DNA of 19,281 bases from Pseudomonadota bacterium (GCA_023433585.1 JAEZCL010000276.1:1-19281); one strand, 5' to 3'. Positions 1-8,164 are shown, numbered from the stretch's first letter. Notes: generated from the sequence alone by a model not told the origin. Translations and numbers: made by a program.

Positions 1-100
1 CTATCGCGCCGACCGCCCTCCCCGGGACGGGGAGGGAGAATCAGACGCGCTCAAGCAGCGAGCGTCCGCGACGCGAGCGTTAGCGCACAAATAAAGTAAA
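1..100. repeat. Intergenic stretch with a GC-rich hairpin
   Basis: The short stretch before the first gene contains a perfect 8-bp inverted repeat: CCCTCCCC at 16-23 and GGGGAGGG at 29-36 with a 5-nt loop. No U-run follows on either strand, so it is not a standard intrinsic terminator. A hairpin of similar character sits at the other end of the window (19248-19271). Small GC-rich palindromes of this kind are often dispersed intergenic repeats in such genomes, but I cannot count copies from one window. Confidence 0.4.
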
Positions 101-1456
101 TCAGCCCTGGGCGGGGCGCAGGCCGTCGGCGGCGGCCTGCTGGACCGGGGCGGCCTCGCCCTGGCGCCGCGCGGCGATCAGGGTGTCGATGCGGCGACGT
201 TCGACCTGGAAGGCCGCCAACTCCCGGCCCGAAAGTTCGGAGCCTTGGGGAATCTGAGCGCCGCGCGGGTTCATCCGCTGGCCGTTGCGCCAGACTTCGT
301 AATGCAGGTGCGGCCCGGTGGAGGCGCCGGTGGAGCCCACATAGGCGATCACGTCGCCCTGGCTGACCCGCTGGCCCGGGCGCAGGCCCCGGGCGAAGCG
401 CGACAGGTGAGCGTAGCCGGTCTCCCAGCCGTTGCCGTGGCGCACACGCACCCAGTTGCCGTAGCCGCCCCAGCGCCGGGCCTCGACCACCACGCCGTCC
501 GAGGCCGCGAACACCGGCGTGCCGGTGGGGGCGGCGAAGTCCATGCCCTGGTGCATCCGGCGATAGCCCGAGATCGGGTGGCGCCGGACGCCGTAGTTCG
601 ATGAGATGCGCGCGCCGTCGACCGGCGTGCGCAGCAGGAAGCCGCGGATGTTCTTGCCGTCGGCGTCGAAATATTTGGCCTCGTTCGAGCCCTCGGGCTG
701 GAAGCGGTAGAACACTTGGCCCTTGATCTCGGCGTAGAGCAGTTCGCCGGTCTCCACCGTGCGGCCGCTTTCGGTGACGCTGCGGTCGAACACCAGGGTG
801 AAGCTGTCGCCCGCCTTGATGTCGCGCGAAAAATCGATCTTGTGCGAGAACAGGCGCACGGCCTGGGCCACGATGCGCGAGTTGGCGCCCATGCGCTGAG
901 CCGAGGCGGACAGGGAGCCGTGGATCTCGCCGGTGGCCACGGTGGTCTCGCGGCTGACCTGCTCTTCCAGTTCGCGCAGGCGCAGGGCGCCGTCGAAGCT
1001 GCGCGACACGGTCAACTGGGTCGCCGGGCCGGTGCGCACGGTCAGGCCGATCAGGCGCGCGTCGCCCCGACCGGCGCGCGGGCGCGAGATGGCGGTCTCG
1101 AAGCGCTGGCCGGCGCGGATGTTCACCACGTCATAGGCGTTGCCCAGGGTGCGGACGATGGCGCGGGCTTCCTCGGCGCCGATGCCGGTGCGCAGCATGG
1201 CCTGCTCCAGCGTTTCGCCGCGCTGAATCTGGACGGGAACGGTTTCGGGCTGGCTCATGCCCGCCGGAGCGCCGGCGGAAGCGAAGGCTTCGATCTCGAG
1301 GGCCGCGATCTCTTCGGGCGTCAGAGGGGGAACCTCGAACGCATTGACCGGTTGATAAAGCTTGCCGGCCAGAAGGGCGACCGCCACGGCCACGCTCGCA
1401 GTGAACATGTGCGGCGTGAAACGCTTGGGCTGGCGGCGTGGATCGAACTGAGCCAT
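101..1456 (-). CDS. M23-family (LytM-type) murein endopeptidase, MepM-like
   Basis: This 451-aa protein is predicted to cut peptide cross-links in peptidoglycan from the periplasm, anchored to the inner membrane. A single hydrophobic segment (about residues 17-33) follows a basic N-terminus. Residues 73-105 resemble the LysM/OapA-like domain that precedes the catalytic domain in MepM-type enzymes. The catalytic M23 domain covers about 278-400 and has every expected residue: zinc ligands His302 and Asp306 (HQGMD), His350 (YAH) and His383/His385 (GPHLH). The C-terminus is Ala/Gln/Arg-rich and probably disordered. The ATG has GGGGA just upstream. The gene diverges from the ydbH-like operon across 329 bp, which fits a shared envelope theme. 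Whether it is a true endopeptidase or an activator-type LytM protein is not certain, but the intact zinc site favours an enzyme. Confidence 0.93.
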   Translation of the reverse strand: MAQFDPRRQPKRFTPHMFTASVAVAVALLAGKLYQPVNAFEVPPLTPEEIAALEIEAFASAGAPAGMSQPETVPVQIQRGETLEQAMLRTGIGAEEARAIVRTLGNAYDVVNIRAGQRFETAISRPRAGRGDARLIGLTVRTGPATQLTVSRSFDGALRLRELEEQVSRETTVATGEIHGSLSASAQRMGANSRIVAQAVRLFSHKIDFSRDIKAGDSFTLVFDRSVTESGRTVETGELLYAEIKGQVFYRFQPEGSNEAKYFDADGKNIRGFLLRTPVDGARISSNYGVRRHPISGYRRMHQGMDFAAPTGTPVFAASDGVVVEARRWGGYGNWVRVRHGNGWETGYAHLSRFARGLRPGQRVSQGDVIAYVGSTGASTGPHLHYEVWRNGQRMNPRGAQIPQGSELSGRELAAFQVERRRIDTLIAARRQGEAAPVQQAAADGLRPAQG

Positions 1457-1785
1457 CGGTCCCCGTCAATCGACGACGCCAGGGTCCGGCGCCCGGTTAC
1501 TGAAACGGTCACATTACCGCCCGGTCAAGCCTGGGCGCGCGAACCGGAAGCTTATTACCCCGGCTTATCCTTCTTGGGAAGCATCCTGTTACAAAGGGTT
1601 AACCGCAAGGAATTTCCCCCGAAAAGGGCGCGGTTAACGACGAATTCACCACGCTTCGCTCCCAGGTTGCGGGTTCGCCCGCCCGATTCCCGTCACAGGA
1701 GGCGGGCAGGAACGAATCCGACGGTGCCGTTTCCGTTCGCGCGCGTTCGGGCTAATTCGAAACGACCTTCAAGGCGGCGGACTTC
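1457..1785. promoter_or_regulatory. Divergent intergenic region with a GTTAACCGC inverted repeat
   Basis: This region separates the leftward M23 gene from the rightward ydbH-like gene and should hold promoters for both. Its clearest structure is a perfect 9-bp inverted repeat, GTTAACCGC at 1598-1606 and GCGGTTAAC at 1630-1638, with a 23-nt spacer. Each arm holds TTAAC, the half-site of the alphaproteobacterial cell-cycle regulator CtrA, whose full site is TTAA-N7-TTAA. After the second arm, TTAA-N7-TTCA (1634-1648) matches that pattern except for one base. CtrA control is inference. I see no EcfG-type promoter and no convincing small ORF here. Confidence 0.45.
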
Positions 1786-4700
1786 GTGAACGAACCCCAG
1801 GACAGCCAGACGCCTCATCCGCCCGGCGAGCGGCGGCCCCGGCGCAGCCACGGCCGAACGCGCATCCTGACCCGCCTGGCGATCGTGCTGATCGTCGTTC
1901 TGGCGTTGCTGCTGACGGCGCTCCTGGCCCTCTACGCCGCCCGGCGCGAAGCCGCGCGCCAGATTCTGGTGGGCTGGCTGGAGCGGCGCGGCATCGAGGC
2001 CGAGGTCGGGATCGAGCGGCTCGAGCTGGACGGCCTGACCGCCCGCATCCGCGTCGGCGATCCGGCCGATCCGGACTTCTCCGTGGAGCGGGTCGAGGTG
2101 GACTACGCCGTGGGCATGCCGTGGTCGTCCACGGGGCTGGGCGTCACCCCCAGCCGCATCCGCCTGGTCCGCCCGATCCTGAGGGCCAGCTGGCGCGAGG
2201 GCGTGTTCAGCATGGGGGCGCTGGACCCGCTGGTGGAGGAGTTCCGGGGCCGTCCGCCGGGACCGGAGGCGCGCGGGCCGCTGGTGCTGGTGGAGCAGGG
2301 GCGGCTGAACCTGACCACGGATTACGGCCCGCTCGACGTGCGCGCCGACGCGCGGATCGAGGAGGGGCGCTTGATGCGCCTGAGCGCGCGGGCGGCCGAG
2401 GCGGCGCTGCGCAGCGGCGAGACGATCCTGGCCCTGGACGGCGCCAGGCTGGACCTGACCACGGCCGACGCCCGGACGCGCGTCGATCTGGACGCCGGTT
2501 TCGCCGCCGTCGCCGCGCCCGGCCTGTCGGGCGAGCGGCTGCGCATCGCCCTGCAAGGCGAGGCGCCCGATCCCGACCTGGAGGCGCGCCGCAGCGACGG
2601 ACCGCTGGCCCTGACGGTCGAACTGGCGGCCGAGATCCTGGAGGCCGGGGCGGCGGCGGGCCGTGACCTGGAAGGTCGGCTGACGCTGGATGGACGGCTT
2701 GAGGGCTGGCTGGAGACGTTCCGCCTGACCGGAGAGGCCGAGGGGGCTCTGACGGCCGCCGCGCTTGATCTGGCCGGGGCGCGGGCCGCTTCGGCGCGGC
2801 TGACCGTCTCCGAAACCGGGCTGGACGTGGCGCGGGGCGCGGGCGGCACGCGCTGGCGGACGGACGGCCCCATGGCCCTGGCGGCGGCGTCGCTGCGTAG
2901 CGGCGACCTGAACCTGACGGGCGTGGACATGCGGAGCGCCGCCCTGTCGGCGGGCGGGCGCGCGGGCGGCGGACGGGCCGCCGCCTTCGAGGCGGGCGGG
3001 CCGGTGTCGCTGGCGTCGCGGCGGATGACGTTCGGCGATCTGGACCTGACCGGCGTCGATGCGCGGCTGGATGCGGACCTGGTCAGCGAAGGCGTGGTGC
3101 GGATCGAGGCGGCCGGGCGGCTCGTCGCCGAGCGCGGCGCCTGGCCTCTGCTGGGTCCGTCCGGCCCCGACGATTTCGAGGAGATGGCGGCCCTGAAAGG
3201 GGCGCTCGGCGCGTTCCGTCTGGAGGCGCCTTCGGTGCGGCTGAACGCGGGCAGCGCGGGGACCGAATTCGCCCTGGGCCAGGCGGCGCGCATCACGCCG
3301 CTGAACGGCGGGCTGGTTACGGTCGAAGCCCGCGCCGGCGCCCCGCTCTACGGCGCCCGGCCGGGACAGGCGGGCGGCGGCGCCCTGATCCTGACGGGCG
3401 AGGCGCGCGACACGGACGTGCGGGTGGAGGTTCCGGAATGGCGCCTGACGTCGAGCGGCTTCACGGCGCGGCTGGACGGCCGGGCGGGCTTCAACTTCGG
3501 CTTCGCGCGCGGGGTCGAGGCCGAAACCGCCGGGATTCTGGCGTCCGGCGGCGGGCGCCTGACCTACCGGCCGGACGGCTGCGTGGCCGTGACCGCCGAA
3601 CAGCTGGCCTTCGGCGAGAACGACGCGCGCGGCCTGAGCGGCGGCCTGTGCCCGCCGGGGGACGGTCCCCTGCTGACGGTGGCGGGCGGCGGCTGGACGG
3701 CCCAGGGCCGCCTGGACGGCGCGGCGGCCGAGGTTCCGTTCCTGGCCATGCGGTTCAGCGACATCGCCGGGCCGCTGGCCGTCCGGGGGGCTGCGGCGGG
3801 CCTGTCCATGGACGTGGGCGTCGAGCGCGCCCTGGTGACCGACACCACCCAGCCGCAACGGTTCCACGCCCTGAGCGCCTCGGGCGCGGCGGGGCTGTCC
3901 GGCGACGTCTGGCAGGGGCGGTTCGACCTGGCGGCCGGGCCGCATCGGCTGGGCTGGGTGGACCTGAAGCACGACGGGCGGCTCGAGGCGGGGGGCGTGG
4001 CCTTCGACGCCTCGGACCTGACCTTCACGGAACACGGCCTGCAGCCGGACGACGTAACGCCCCTGACCGAAGGGATCATCGGCGAGCCGGTCGAAGGCCG
4101 CGCGGGCTTTACCGGCCGTTTCGACTGGACCCCCGAGGGCGTGACCAGCGAGGGGCGGGTGAGCGTGGAGCGGCTCAGCTTCACCAGTCCGGCCGGGCCG
4201 GTGACGGGCCTGGCGGGCGAGGTGGCCTTCACCAGCCTGACGCCGCTCACCACCGCGCCGGATCAGCGTCTGACCGCCGAGGGGCTGGCGTTCATGACGC
4301 CGCTGACGGACCTTCAGCTGCTGTTCGAACTGGGCGCCGGGTCGTTCCAGGTGTCGGGTGCGGACCTGGATGTGGCGGGCGGCCATGTGGTGGTCGAGCC
4401 CTTCGACGTGCCGCTGGACCGCACCCAGCCGTTCGGCGGAACGCTGGTGTTCAATGAAGTGCAGCTGGGCGAGCTGCTGGCCGGCGCCGGCCTGGGAGAG
4501 CAGGCGGCGCTGGATGCGGTGGTCTCGGGCCGTGTGCCCTTCACCTGGGACGTCGAGCACGGCTTCCGCGTGGTCGACGGGTCGCTCTATGCGACCCAGC
4601 CCGGGCGGCTGGAGATTCAGCGCGAGGCCCTGAGCGGGCTGGAAGCGGGCGGCGGCGGCGAGGACGTGCCGCCCAATGTGGTCCAGGATCTGGCCTATCA

Positions 4701-5004
4701 GGCCATGGAGGAGCTGGCCTTCGACATTCTGACGGCCCAGGTGAACAGTCTGGACGAAGGACGGCTGAGCGTGGTGTTCCGCATCCGCGGCCGTCACGAT
4801 CCGCCCGAGCGTCAGGAGCTGCGCCTGACCCTGATGGAGCTGATCCGCCGCGATTTTCTGAACCGCGAACTGCCGCTGCCGTCCGGCACCCAGATCGACC
4901 TGACCCTGGACACCACCTTGAATCTGAACCAGCTATTGGCCGACTTCATGGACCTTCAACGCGCGCGCCGGGGCGAGACGGGCGAAAATTCTCGTGAAGA
5001 CTGA
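1786..5004 (+). CDS. ydbH: YdbH-like AsmA-type intermembrane transport protein
   Basis: This is a 1072-aa inner-membrane-anchored periplasmic protein. In E. coli YdbH is one of three large AsmA-like proteins (with TamB and YhdP) that redundantly support phospholipid movement to the outer membrane. A basic N-terminus leads into one transmembrane helix (about residues 29-50). About 850 residues of repetitive beta-rich sequence follow, with recurring 'L-T-L-D-G' and 'G-R-L' patterns. The conserved C-terminal region lies at about 850-1050. The only two cysteines I noticed (about 599 and 622) could form a disulfide. The start is GTG; nothing upstream in frame fits better, although the ribosome site is weak. 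The identification rests mainly on the immediately following ynbE- and ydbL-like genes, the conserved partners of ydbH. It is longer than E. coli YdbH (about 880 aa). Confidence 0.88.
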   Translation: MNEPQDSQTPHPPGERRPRRSHGRTRILTRLAIVLIVVLALLLTALLALYAARREAARQILVGWLERRGIEAEVGIERLELDGLTARIRVGDPADPDFSVERVEVDYAVGMPWSSTGLGVTPSRIRLVRPILRASWREGVFSMGALDPLVEEFRGRPPGPEARGPLVLVEQGRLNLTTDYGPLDVRADARIEEGRLMRLSARAAEAALRSGETILALDGARLDLTTADARTRVDLDAGFAAVAAPGLSGERLRIALQGEAPDPDLEARRSDGPLALTVELAAEILEAGAAAGRDLEGRLTLDGRLEGWLETFRLTGEAEGALTAAALDLAGARAASARLTVSETGLDVARGAGGTRWRTDGPMALAAASLRSGDLNLTGVDMRSAALSAGGRAGGGRAAAFEAGGPVSLASRRMTFGDLDLTGVDARLDADLVSEGVVRIEAAGRLVAERGAWPLLGPSGPDDFEEMAALKGALGAFRLEAPSVRLNAGSAGTEFALGQAARITPLNGGLVTVEARAGAPLYGARPGQAGGGALILTGEARDTDVRVEVPEWRLTSSGFTARLDGRAGFNFGFARGVEAETAGILASGGGRLTYRPDGCVAVTAEQLAFGENDARGLSGGLCPPGDGPLLTVAGGGWTAQGRLDGAAAEVPFLAMRFSDIAGPLAVRGAAAGLSMDVGVERALVTDTTQPQRFHALSASGAAGLSGDVWQGRFDLAAGPHRLGWVDLKHDGRLEAGGVAFDASDLTFTEHGLQPDDVTPLTEGIIGEPVEGRAGFTGRFDWTPEGVTSEGRVSVERLSFTSPAGPVTGLAGEVAFTSLTPLTTAPDQRLTAEGLAFMTPLTDLQLLFELGAGSFQVSGADLDVAGGHVVVEPFDVPLDRTQPFGGTLVFNEVQLGELLAGAGLGEQAALDAVVSGRVPFTWDVEHGFRVVDGSLYATQPGRLEIQREALSGLEAGGGGEDVPPNVVQDLAYQAMEELAFDILTAQVNSLDEGRLSVVFRIRGRHDPPERQELRLTLMELIRRDFLNRELPLPSGTQIDLTLDTTLNLNQLLADFMDLQRARRGETGENSRED

Positions 5005-5085
5005 TGAAACTTCGCCGTTCAGCCGGGGTTCAGGCTAGATGGCGTCTATCGAAGCGAACCGATCAAGCCGTGGAGTCCGCCGCCC

Positions 5086-5274
5086 ATGATCTCTAAACGT
5101 GAACTCGTCGCCGTCTGCGGCATCGCCCTGGTGGGGGGCGCGGCGGCCTGCGCCCCGACCATCCGCCTGCAGGTGGACCCCATCCAGATCTACGCCAAGC
5201 TGGACGCCGACGTGCGCATCCGCCTGGACCAGGAGCTGCGCCAGCTTCTGGAAGAAAATCCCAACCTGTTCTGA
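5086..5274 (+). CDS. ynbE: YnbE-like outer-membrane lipoprotein
   Basis: This is a 62-aa lipoprotein. The signal peptide ends in an AAAC lipobox with Cys22 as the lipidated residue. The mature part starts CAPTIRLQVD, matching the CxPTIxLxV pattern of the YnbE family, and continues as an amphipathic stretch ending ENPNLF. In E. coli YnbE sits in the outer membrane and contacts the C-terminus of YdbH, so the pair spans the periplasm. A GGAG lies 10 nt before the ATG. The gene starts 81 nt after ydbH and is followed 14 nt later by the ydbL-like gene, so the three are probably co-transcribed. It is easily missed because of its length, but family features and context agree. Confidence 0.9.
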   Translation: MISKRELVAVCGIALVGGAAACAPTIRLQVDPIQIYAKLDADVRIRLDQELRQLLEENPNLF

Positions 5275-5288
5275 TCGGAGGAATCATC

Positions 5289-5648
5289 ATGAGCTTCCGC
5301 AAGCTTTTCGTCGCCGTCGCCGCTGTCGCCGCCATCGGCGTGGCCGGCGCCTCGCTGGCCCAGACCAACGCCCAGAAGGCCGCCATCGACGCGGCCAAGA
5401 CCGAAGGCGTCGTGGGCGAGCAGGCTGACGGCTATCTGGGCTTCCGCACCGGGTCGAGCGACTCGGCGCTGCAGGAGGCCGTGCGCGTGACCAATGACGC
5501 GCGCCGCGAAGCCTACGCCGCCCGCGCCCGCGACACCGGCGTCTCCACCGATGTGGCCGCCGCGCGCATGTTCGAGGCGCTGCTGCGCCCGCGCCTGGCC
5601 AGCGGGGAATGGTACCGCAACACCCAGGGCCAATGGGTCCAGAACTGA
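5289..5648 (+). CDS. ydbL: YdbL-like periplasmic protein (DUF1318 family)
   Basis: This is a 119-aa secreted protein with a clear Sec signal peptide ending near SLAQT (about residue 24). The mature part has the DUF1318 hallmark GVVGEQADGYLG, followed by a helical stretch with NDARREAYAARA and a C-terminal segment ending near EWYRNTQGQW. In E. coli YdbL works with YdbH and YnbE and appears to modulate their interaction; the exact role is not settled. A strong GGAGG lies 7 nt before the ATG. Only 14 nt separate it from the ynbE-like gene. Its position as third gene of the set strongly supports the assignment of all three. Confidence 0.9.
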   Translation: MSFRKLFVAVAAVAAIGVAGASLAQTNAQKAAIDAAKTEGVVGEQADGYLGFRTGSSDSALQEAVRVTNDARREAYAARARDTGVSTDVAAARMFEALLRPRLASGEWYRNTQGQWVQN

Positions 5649-5665
5649 TGCATCGGGCCTGATCC

Positions 5666-6019
5666 ATGCCCGAACCGGCCACGCCGCCGTCCGCTCGGGA
5701 CCCCGCCGCGCCGGAGCCTCGGGACGCGCCGTCCCGTCCCGTCCGGCGCGGCTTGGGGACGAAAGGTCGGTTCGGCCTGACGATGCTGATTTCAGCGATT
5801 CTGGCCGGGATCACGGTGATCCTGTGCGGCTGGCTGTGGACGGCCATCGGCGGCGCGCCCATGACGGTTCACGGCTGGATCGCCCTGAGCGTTGCGGTGT
5901 TCGGCGCCGCCCTGTTGACCGGCGTGCTGATGGCCCTGGCCTTCCATTCCGACCGTAGCGGCCACGATCACCGTGTCGAGAAACCCGAAGCCGTCGATGA
6001 CCGGATCAGGCGGCGTTGA
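5666..6019 (+). CDS. Small two-helix membrane protein of unknown function
   Basis: I do not recognise a family. The 117-aa product has a Pro/Ala/Arg-rich, probably disordered N-terminus (1-35). Two hydrophobic helices follow, at about 37-59 and 70-92, joined by a short Gly/Pro/Thr loop. The charged tail contains SGHDH and ends in DDRIRRR. Both ends would lie on the same side of the inner membrane, presumably the cytoplasm given the basic residues. It begins 17 nt after the ydbL-like gene with no good ribosome site, so it may be read by translational coupling within that operon. Operon membership is inferred from spacing only. Confidence 0.7.
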   Translation: MPEPATPPSARDPAAPEPRDAPSRPVRRGLGTKGRFGLTMLISAILAGITVILCGWLWTAIGGAPMTVHGWIALSVAVFGAALLTGVLMALAFHSDRSGHDHRVEKPEAVDDRIRRR

Positions 6020-6102
6020 ACGCCCGGGTTCGACATTCCTCGCCTCTTGCGCCGCCCGCCCGGCCGCGCGACCCTTCGACCGTCAACCTGTGGAGTCCAG
6101 TC

Positions 6103-6552
6103 ATGCGCGCCCCCCTGGTCCTCGTCGCCGCCGTCGTCCTCGTCGCCTGTTCCGAGACCGCGCCCCCGCCGCCCGCGCCTGAACCCGTGCAGGCGGCGGA
6201 GCTGGGCGGGGTGGACCTGAACGCGCCGGTGCGGGTGCTGGGGACCGAGCCGTTCTGGGCCGTGACCATCGACGGCGACGGACTGGTCTATTCCGGCGTC
6301 GACCGGCCGGAGCAGCGCGCGCCGAACTCCGGGCCTGAAATGCAAGGCGGCGTGGCGGTCTGGAGCGGCGAGACGGATCAGGGCCAGATCCTGACGGTCA
6401 CGGTGATGGCCACGGAGTGCTCGGACGGCATGAGCGATCGCACCTATCCCCTGACGGCGCGGGTCCAGATCGGGGAGGAGAGCCTGAACGGCTGCGCCGC
6501 CTCGGTGGATTTCGTCATGAACACGGACGAACAGGGCCGGCCGCGCGCATAG
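6103..6552 (+). CDS. COG3650-like lipoprotein
   Basis: This is a 149-aa predicted lipoprotein with signal peptide and lipobox LVAC (Cys16), then a Pro-rich linker (SETAPPPPAPEP). The mature domain opens with VRVLGTEPFWAVTIDGDGLVYSG, a pattern typical of the uncharacterised COG3650 proteins of Proteobacteria. It has two more cysteines, in ATECSDGMSD and NGCAASVDF, which could pair in the periplasm. I chose the ATG at 6103 over an upstream in-frame ATG at 6016 because it gives a proper signal peptide. It also has GGAG 7 nt upstream, in the same 'tggagtcc' context seen before the ynbE-like gene. It lies 83 nt after the two-helix protein. No biochemical role is known to me. Confidence 0.82.
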   Translation: MRAPLVLVAAVVLVACSETAPPPPAPEPVQAAELGGVDLNAPVRVLGTEPFWAVTIDGDGLVYSGVDRPEQRAPNSGPEMQGGVAVWSGETDQGQILTVTVMATECSDGMSDRTYPLTARVQIGEESLNGCAASVDFVMNTDEQGRPRA

Positions 6553-6560
6553 GTCCGCCG

Positions 6561-6569
6561 GGTTATCCA
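6561..6569 (+). promoter_or_regulatory. Possible single DnaA box
   Basis: TTATCCACC matches the DnaA box TTATCCACA at 8 of 9 positions. It lies in the 121-bp gap between the lipoprotein gene and the CHAP gene. A single box may be chance; it could also mark DnaA-linked expression of the downstream cell-wall gene. Confidence 0.25.
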
Positions 6570-6673
6570 CCGGCGTTCGCTGTAAAATAAGCCGAATTTC
6601 GCCTGGAAAGGGTTTTTCAACCTCGGCGGATCATGCTTAAAGGCTCCGCCTGACGGTCAGGAGCACGCCAATT

Positions 6674-7228
6674 GTGTTGAAACGGCTCACCGCCGCCGTG
6701 GTTGCGGCCTCTCTCGGATTTTTCACCCTCGCCACGCCCCAGACGGTGCGCGCGGACGATCAGCCCTATTGGCAGTGCGTGACCTTCGCGCGGCTGTTGT
6801 CCGGCATCCAGATCTTCGGCGACGCCTGGACCTGGTGGCGCCAGGCGGTGAACAATTTCAGCACGGGCCGGGCGCCCGAGGCGGGTTCGGTGCTGGTGTT
6901 CCAGCCGCACGGCCGCATGAATCGGGGCCATGTGGCGGTGGTCAGCGACATCCTGACCGAGCGGGTGATCCGCGTCACCCACGCCAACTGGGGCGGCAGC
7001 CGGGGCCGGGTCGAGGAGAACGTGACCGTGGTGGATGTCTCGCCCCAGGGCGACTGGAGCCGGGTCAAGGTCTGGTACAACCCCATCAACGGCCTGGGCT
7101 CCACCATCTATCCCACTTACGGCTTCATCTACCGGGGCGCCGAGGCGGCCACGCGAGACGCCCTGCAGACCGCCCGCAGCGCTCAGCCCCAGGGACAGAA
7201 TCAGGGCCAGGATCAGGGCCAGCCGTAA
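6674..7228 (+). CDS. Secreted CHAP-domain cell-wall hydrolase
   Basis: This is a 184-aa exported protein with a signal peptide ending near VRADD (about residue 28). The CHAP (cysteine, histidine-dependent amidohydrolase/peptidase) domain fills most of the mature part. The nucleophile is Cys35 in WQCVTFAR, the catalytic histidine is His86 in RGHVAVV, and HANW (103-106) supplies the usual Asn/polar residue. The family cleaves peptidoglycan amide or peptide bonds. The C-terminus is a low-complexity QGQNQGQDQGQ tail. The start is GTG with AGGAG 10 nt upstream. It closes the envelope-gene run and converges with the leftward hydrolase gene. It is small for the family and has no recognisable cell-wall-binding module. 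Confidence 0.87.
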   Translation: MLKRLTAAVVAASLGFFTLATPQTVRADDQPYWQCVTFARLLSGIQIFGDAWTWWRQAVNNFSTGRAPEAGSVLVFQPHGRMNRGHVAVVSDILTERVIRVTHANWGGSRGRVEENVTVVDVSPQGDWSRVKVWYNPINGLGSTIYPTYGFIYRGAEAATRDALQTARSAQPQGQNQGQDQGQP

Positions 7229-7275
7229 GGCGGTTTCCATAAGTCCGTCATCCTCGGGACAAGCCCCAGGACTGC

Positions 7276-8151
7276 CTACAGGTCTGCGACCTGGGCCATC
7301 GCCTCCTTCAGCGCCGTCCGCGCCGCATCCGGCGCGAGCATGGGCAGGAAATGGGTGCCCCCGGGGACGGTCACGACCTCCACGCCGGGAATTCGGCCGT
7401 CCTCGACACTGCAGGTGGAATGGCTCCCGCCCTTGAGAATGCGCACGGGGCGTTCCATCCGGCGCAGCACCGGCCAGGGGTCGTGCCCCTGGGCGGCGTA
7501 GTTGGAGGCCTCCCATTCCGGCGTGCAGATCAGTTCGACGCCGTCCGCCGTGTCGCGGAAAGCCTCGGCCACATAGTCCTCGAGCGCCTGGTCCGGCCAG
7601 CCCCGGAAGGCGCCGCGTCCGCGATAGGCCGCGATGGCGGCCTCGCGGCTGTCGAAGCGGCGGCGGCGCTTCAGCGCGCCCTTGTAGAGAGGCACGCGCC
7701 GGGCGGTCAGACCGATCACCGGCAGGCTCATCATCAGGGAGGCCGGACGCGGCAGGATCACCGGCTCCAGCATCACCACGGACCGGACGCGGTCCTGACG
7801 GCGCTCGGCCGCCAGAAGGGCGCTGACCCCGCCCATGGAATGGCCCGCCAGCACCACGGGCGGTCCCTTCACGGCGTCGATCAGGGCGATCAGGTCGTCG
7901 CGGAAATCATGCCAGTCGCGCCGCCCCCGGGGATCGGCGGGCAGGGTGGTGCGGCCGTGGCCGCGCAGGTCCGGAACGAGGATGCGGCGCCCTTCGGCCA
8001 GCGGCTCCAGCAGGAAGCGGTAGGTCCCGGCGTTGAAGCCGTTCGCGTGGGCGAAGATCAGGTCGGGCGGCCGGGCCGGGTCGCCCAGGTCCAGAACCGA
8101 AATCCCGCCGCTTTCCGCGCCGGCCGGCGTCACGCTGAATCGACGGCTCAC
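7276..8151 (-). CDS. Alpha/beta-hydrolase fold protein
   Basis: This is a cytoplasmic alpha/beta hydrolase of about 291 aa, substrate unknown. The oxyanion-loop region reads FAHANGFNAGTY, the next strand gives VPDLRGHGRT, and the nucleophile elbow is GHSMGG with Ser105. The catalytic histidine is probably in GGTHFLPM near the C-terminus. The usual acid region reads ILKGGSHSTCSVED, a less common form. I prefer the GTG start at 8151, 13 nt after the zur stop. An ATG at 8205 is also open, but it would add 18 residues that are just zur sequence in another frame. The gene is almost certainly co-transcribed with zur. Epoxide hydrolase, lactonase and ester hydrolase activities are all possible. Confidence 0.88.
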   Translation of the reverse strand: MSRRFSVTPAGAESGGISVLDLGDPARPPDLIFAHANGFNAGTYRFLLEPLAEGRRILVPDLRGHGRTTLPADPRGRRDWHDFRDDLIALIDAVKGPPVVLAGHSMGGVSALLAAERRQDRVRSVVMLEPVILPRPASLMMSLPVIGLTARRVPLYKGALKRRRRFDSREAAIAAYRGRGAFRGWPDQALEDYVAEAFRDTADGVELICTPEWEASNYAAQGHDPWPVLRRMERPVRILKGGSHSTCSVEDGRIPGVEVVTVPGGTHFLPMLAPDAARTALKEAMAQVADL

Positions 8152-8164
8152 GATGGTGTCCGGG

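Noticed and set aside
716..1789. A 357-codon rightward open frame over the M23 gene and the divergent gap
   Set aside because: The reverse strand codes an intact zinc peptidase. This frame is low-complexity Ala/Gly/Arg and runs through the promoter region.
1693..4797. A 1034-codon leftward open frame opposite the YdbH-like gene
   Set aside because: It is antisense to a gene with clear family features and partners. Its translation is Arg/Gln/His/Pro-rich with no recognisable motif, typical of the complement of high-GC coding sequence.
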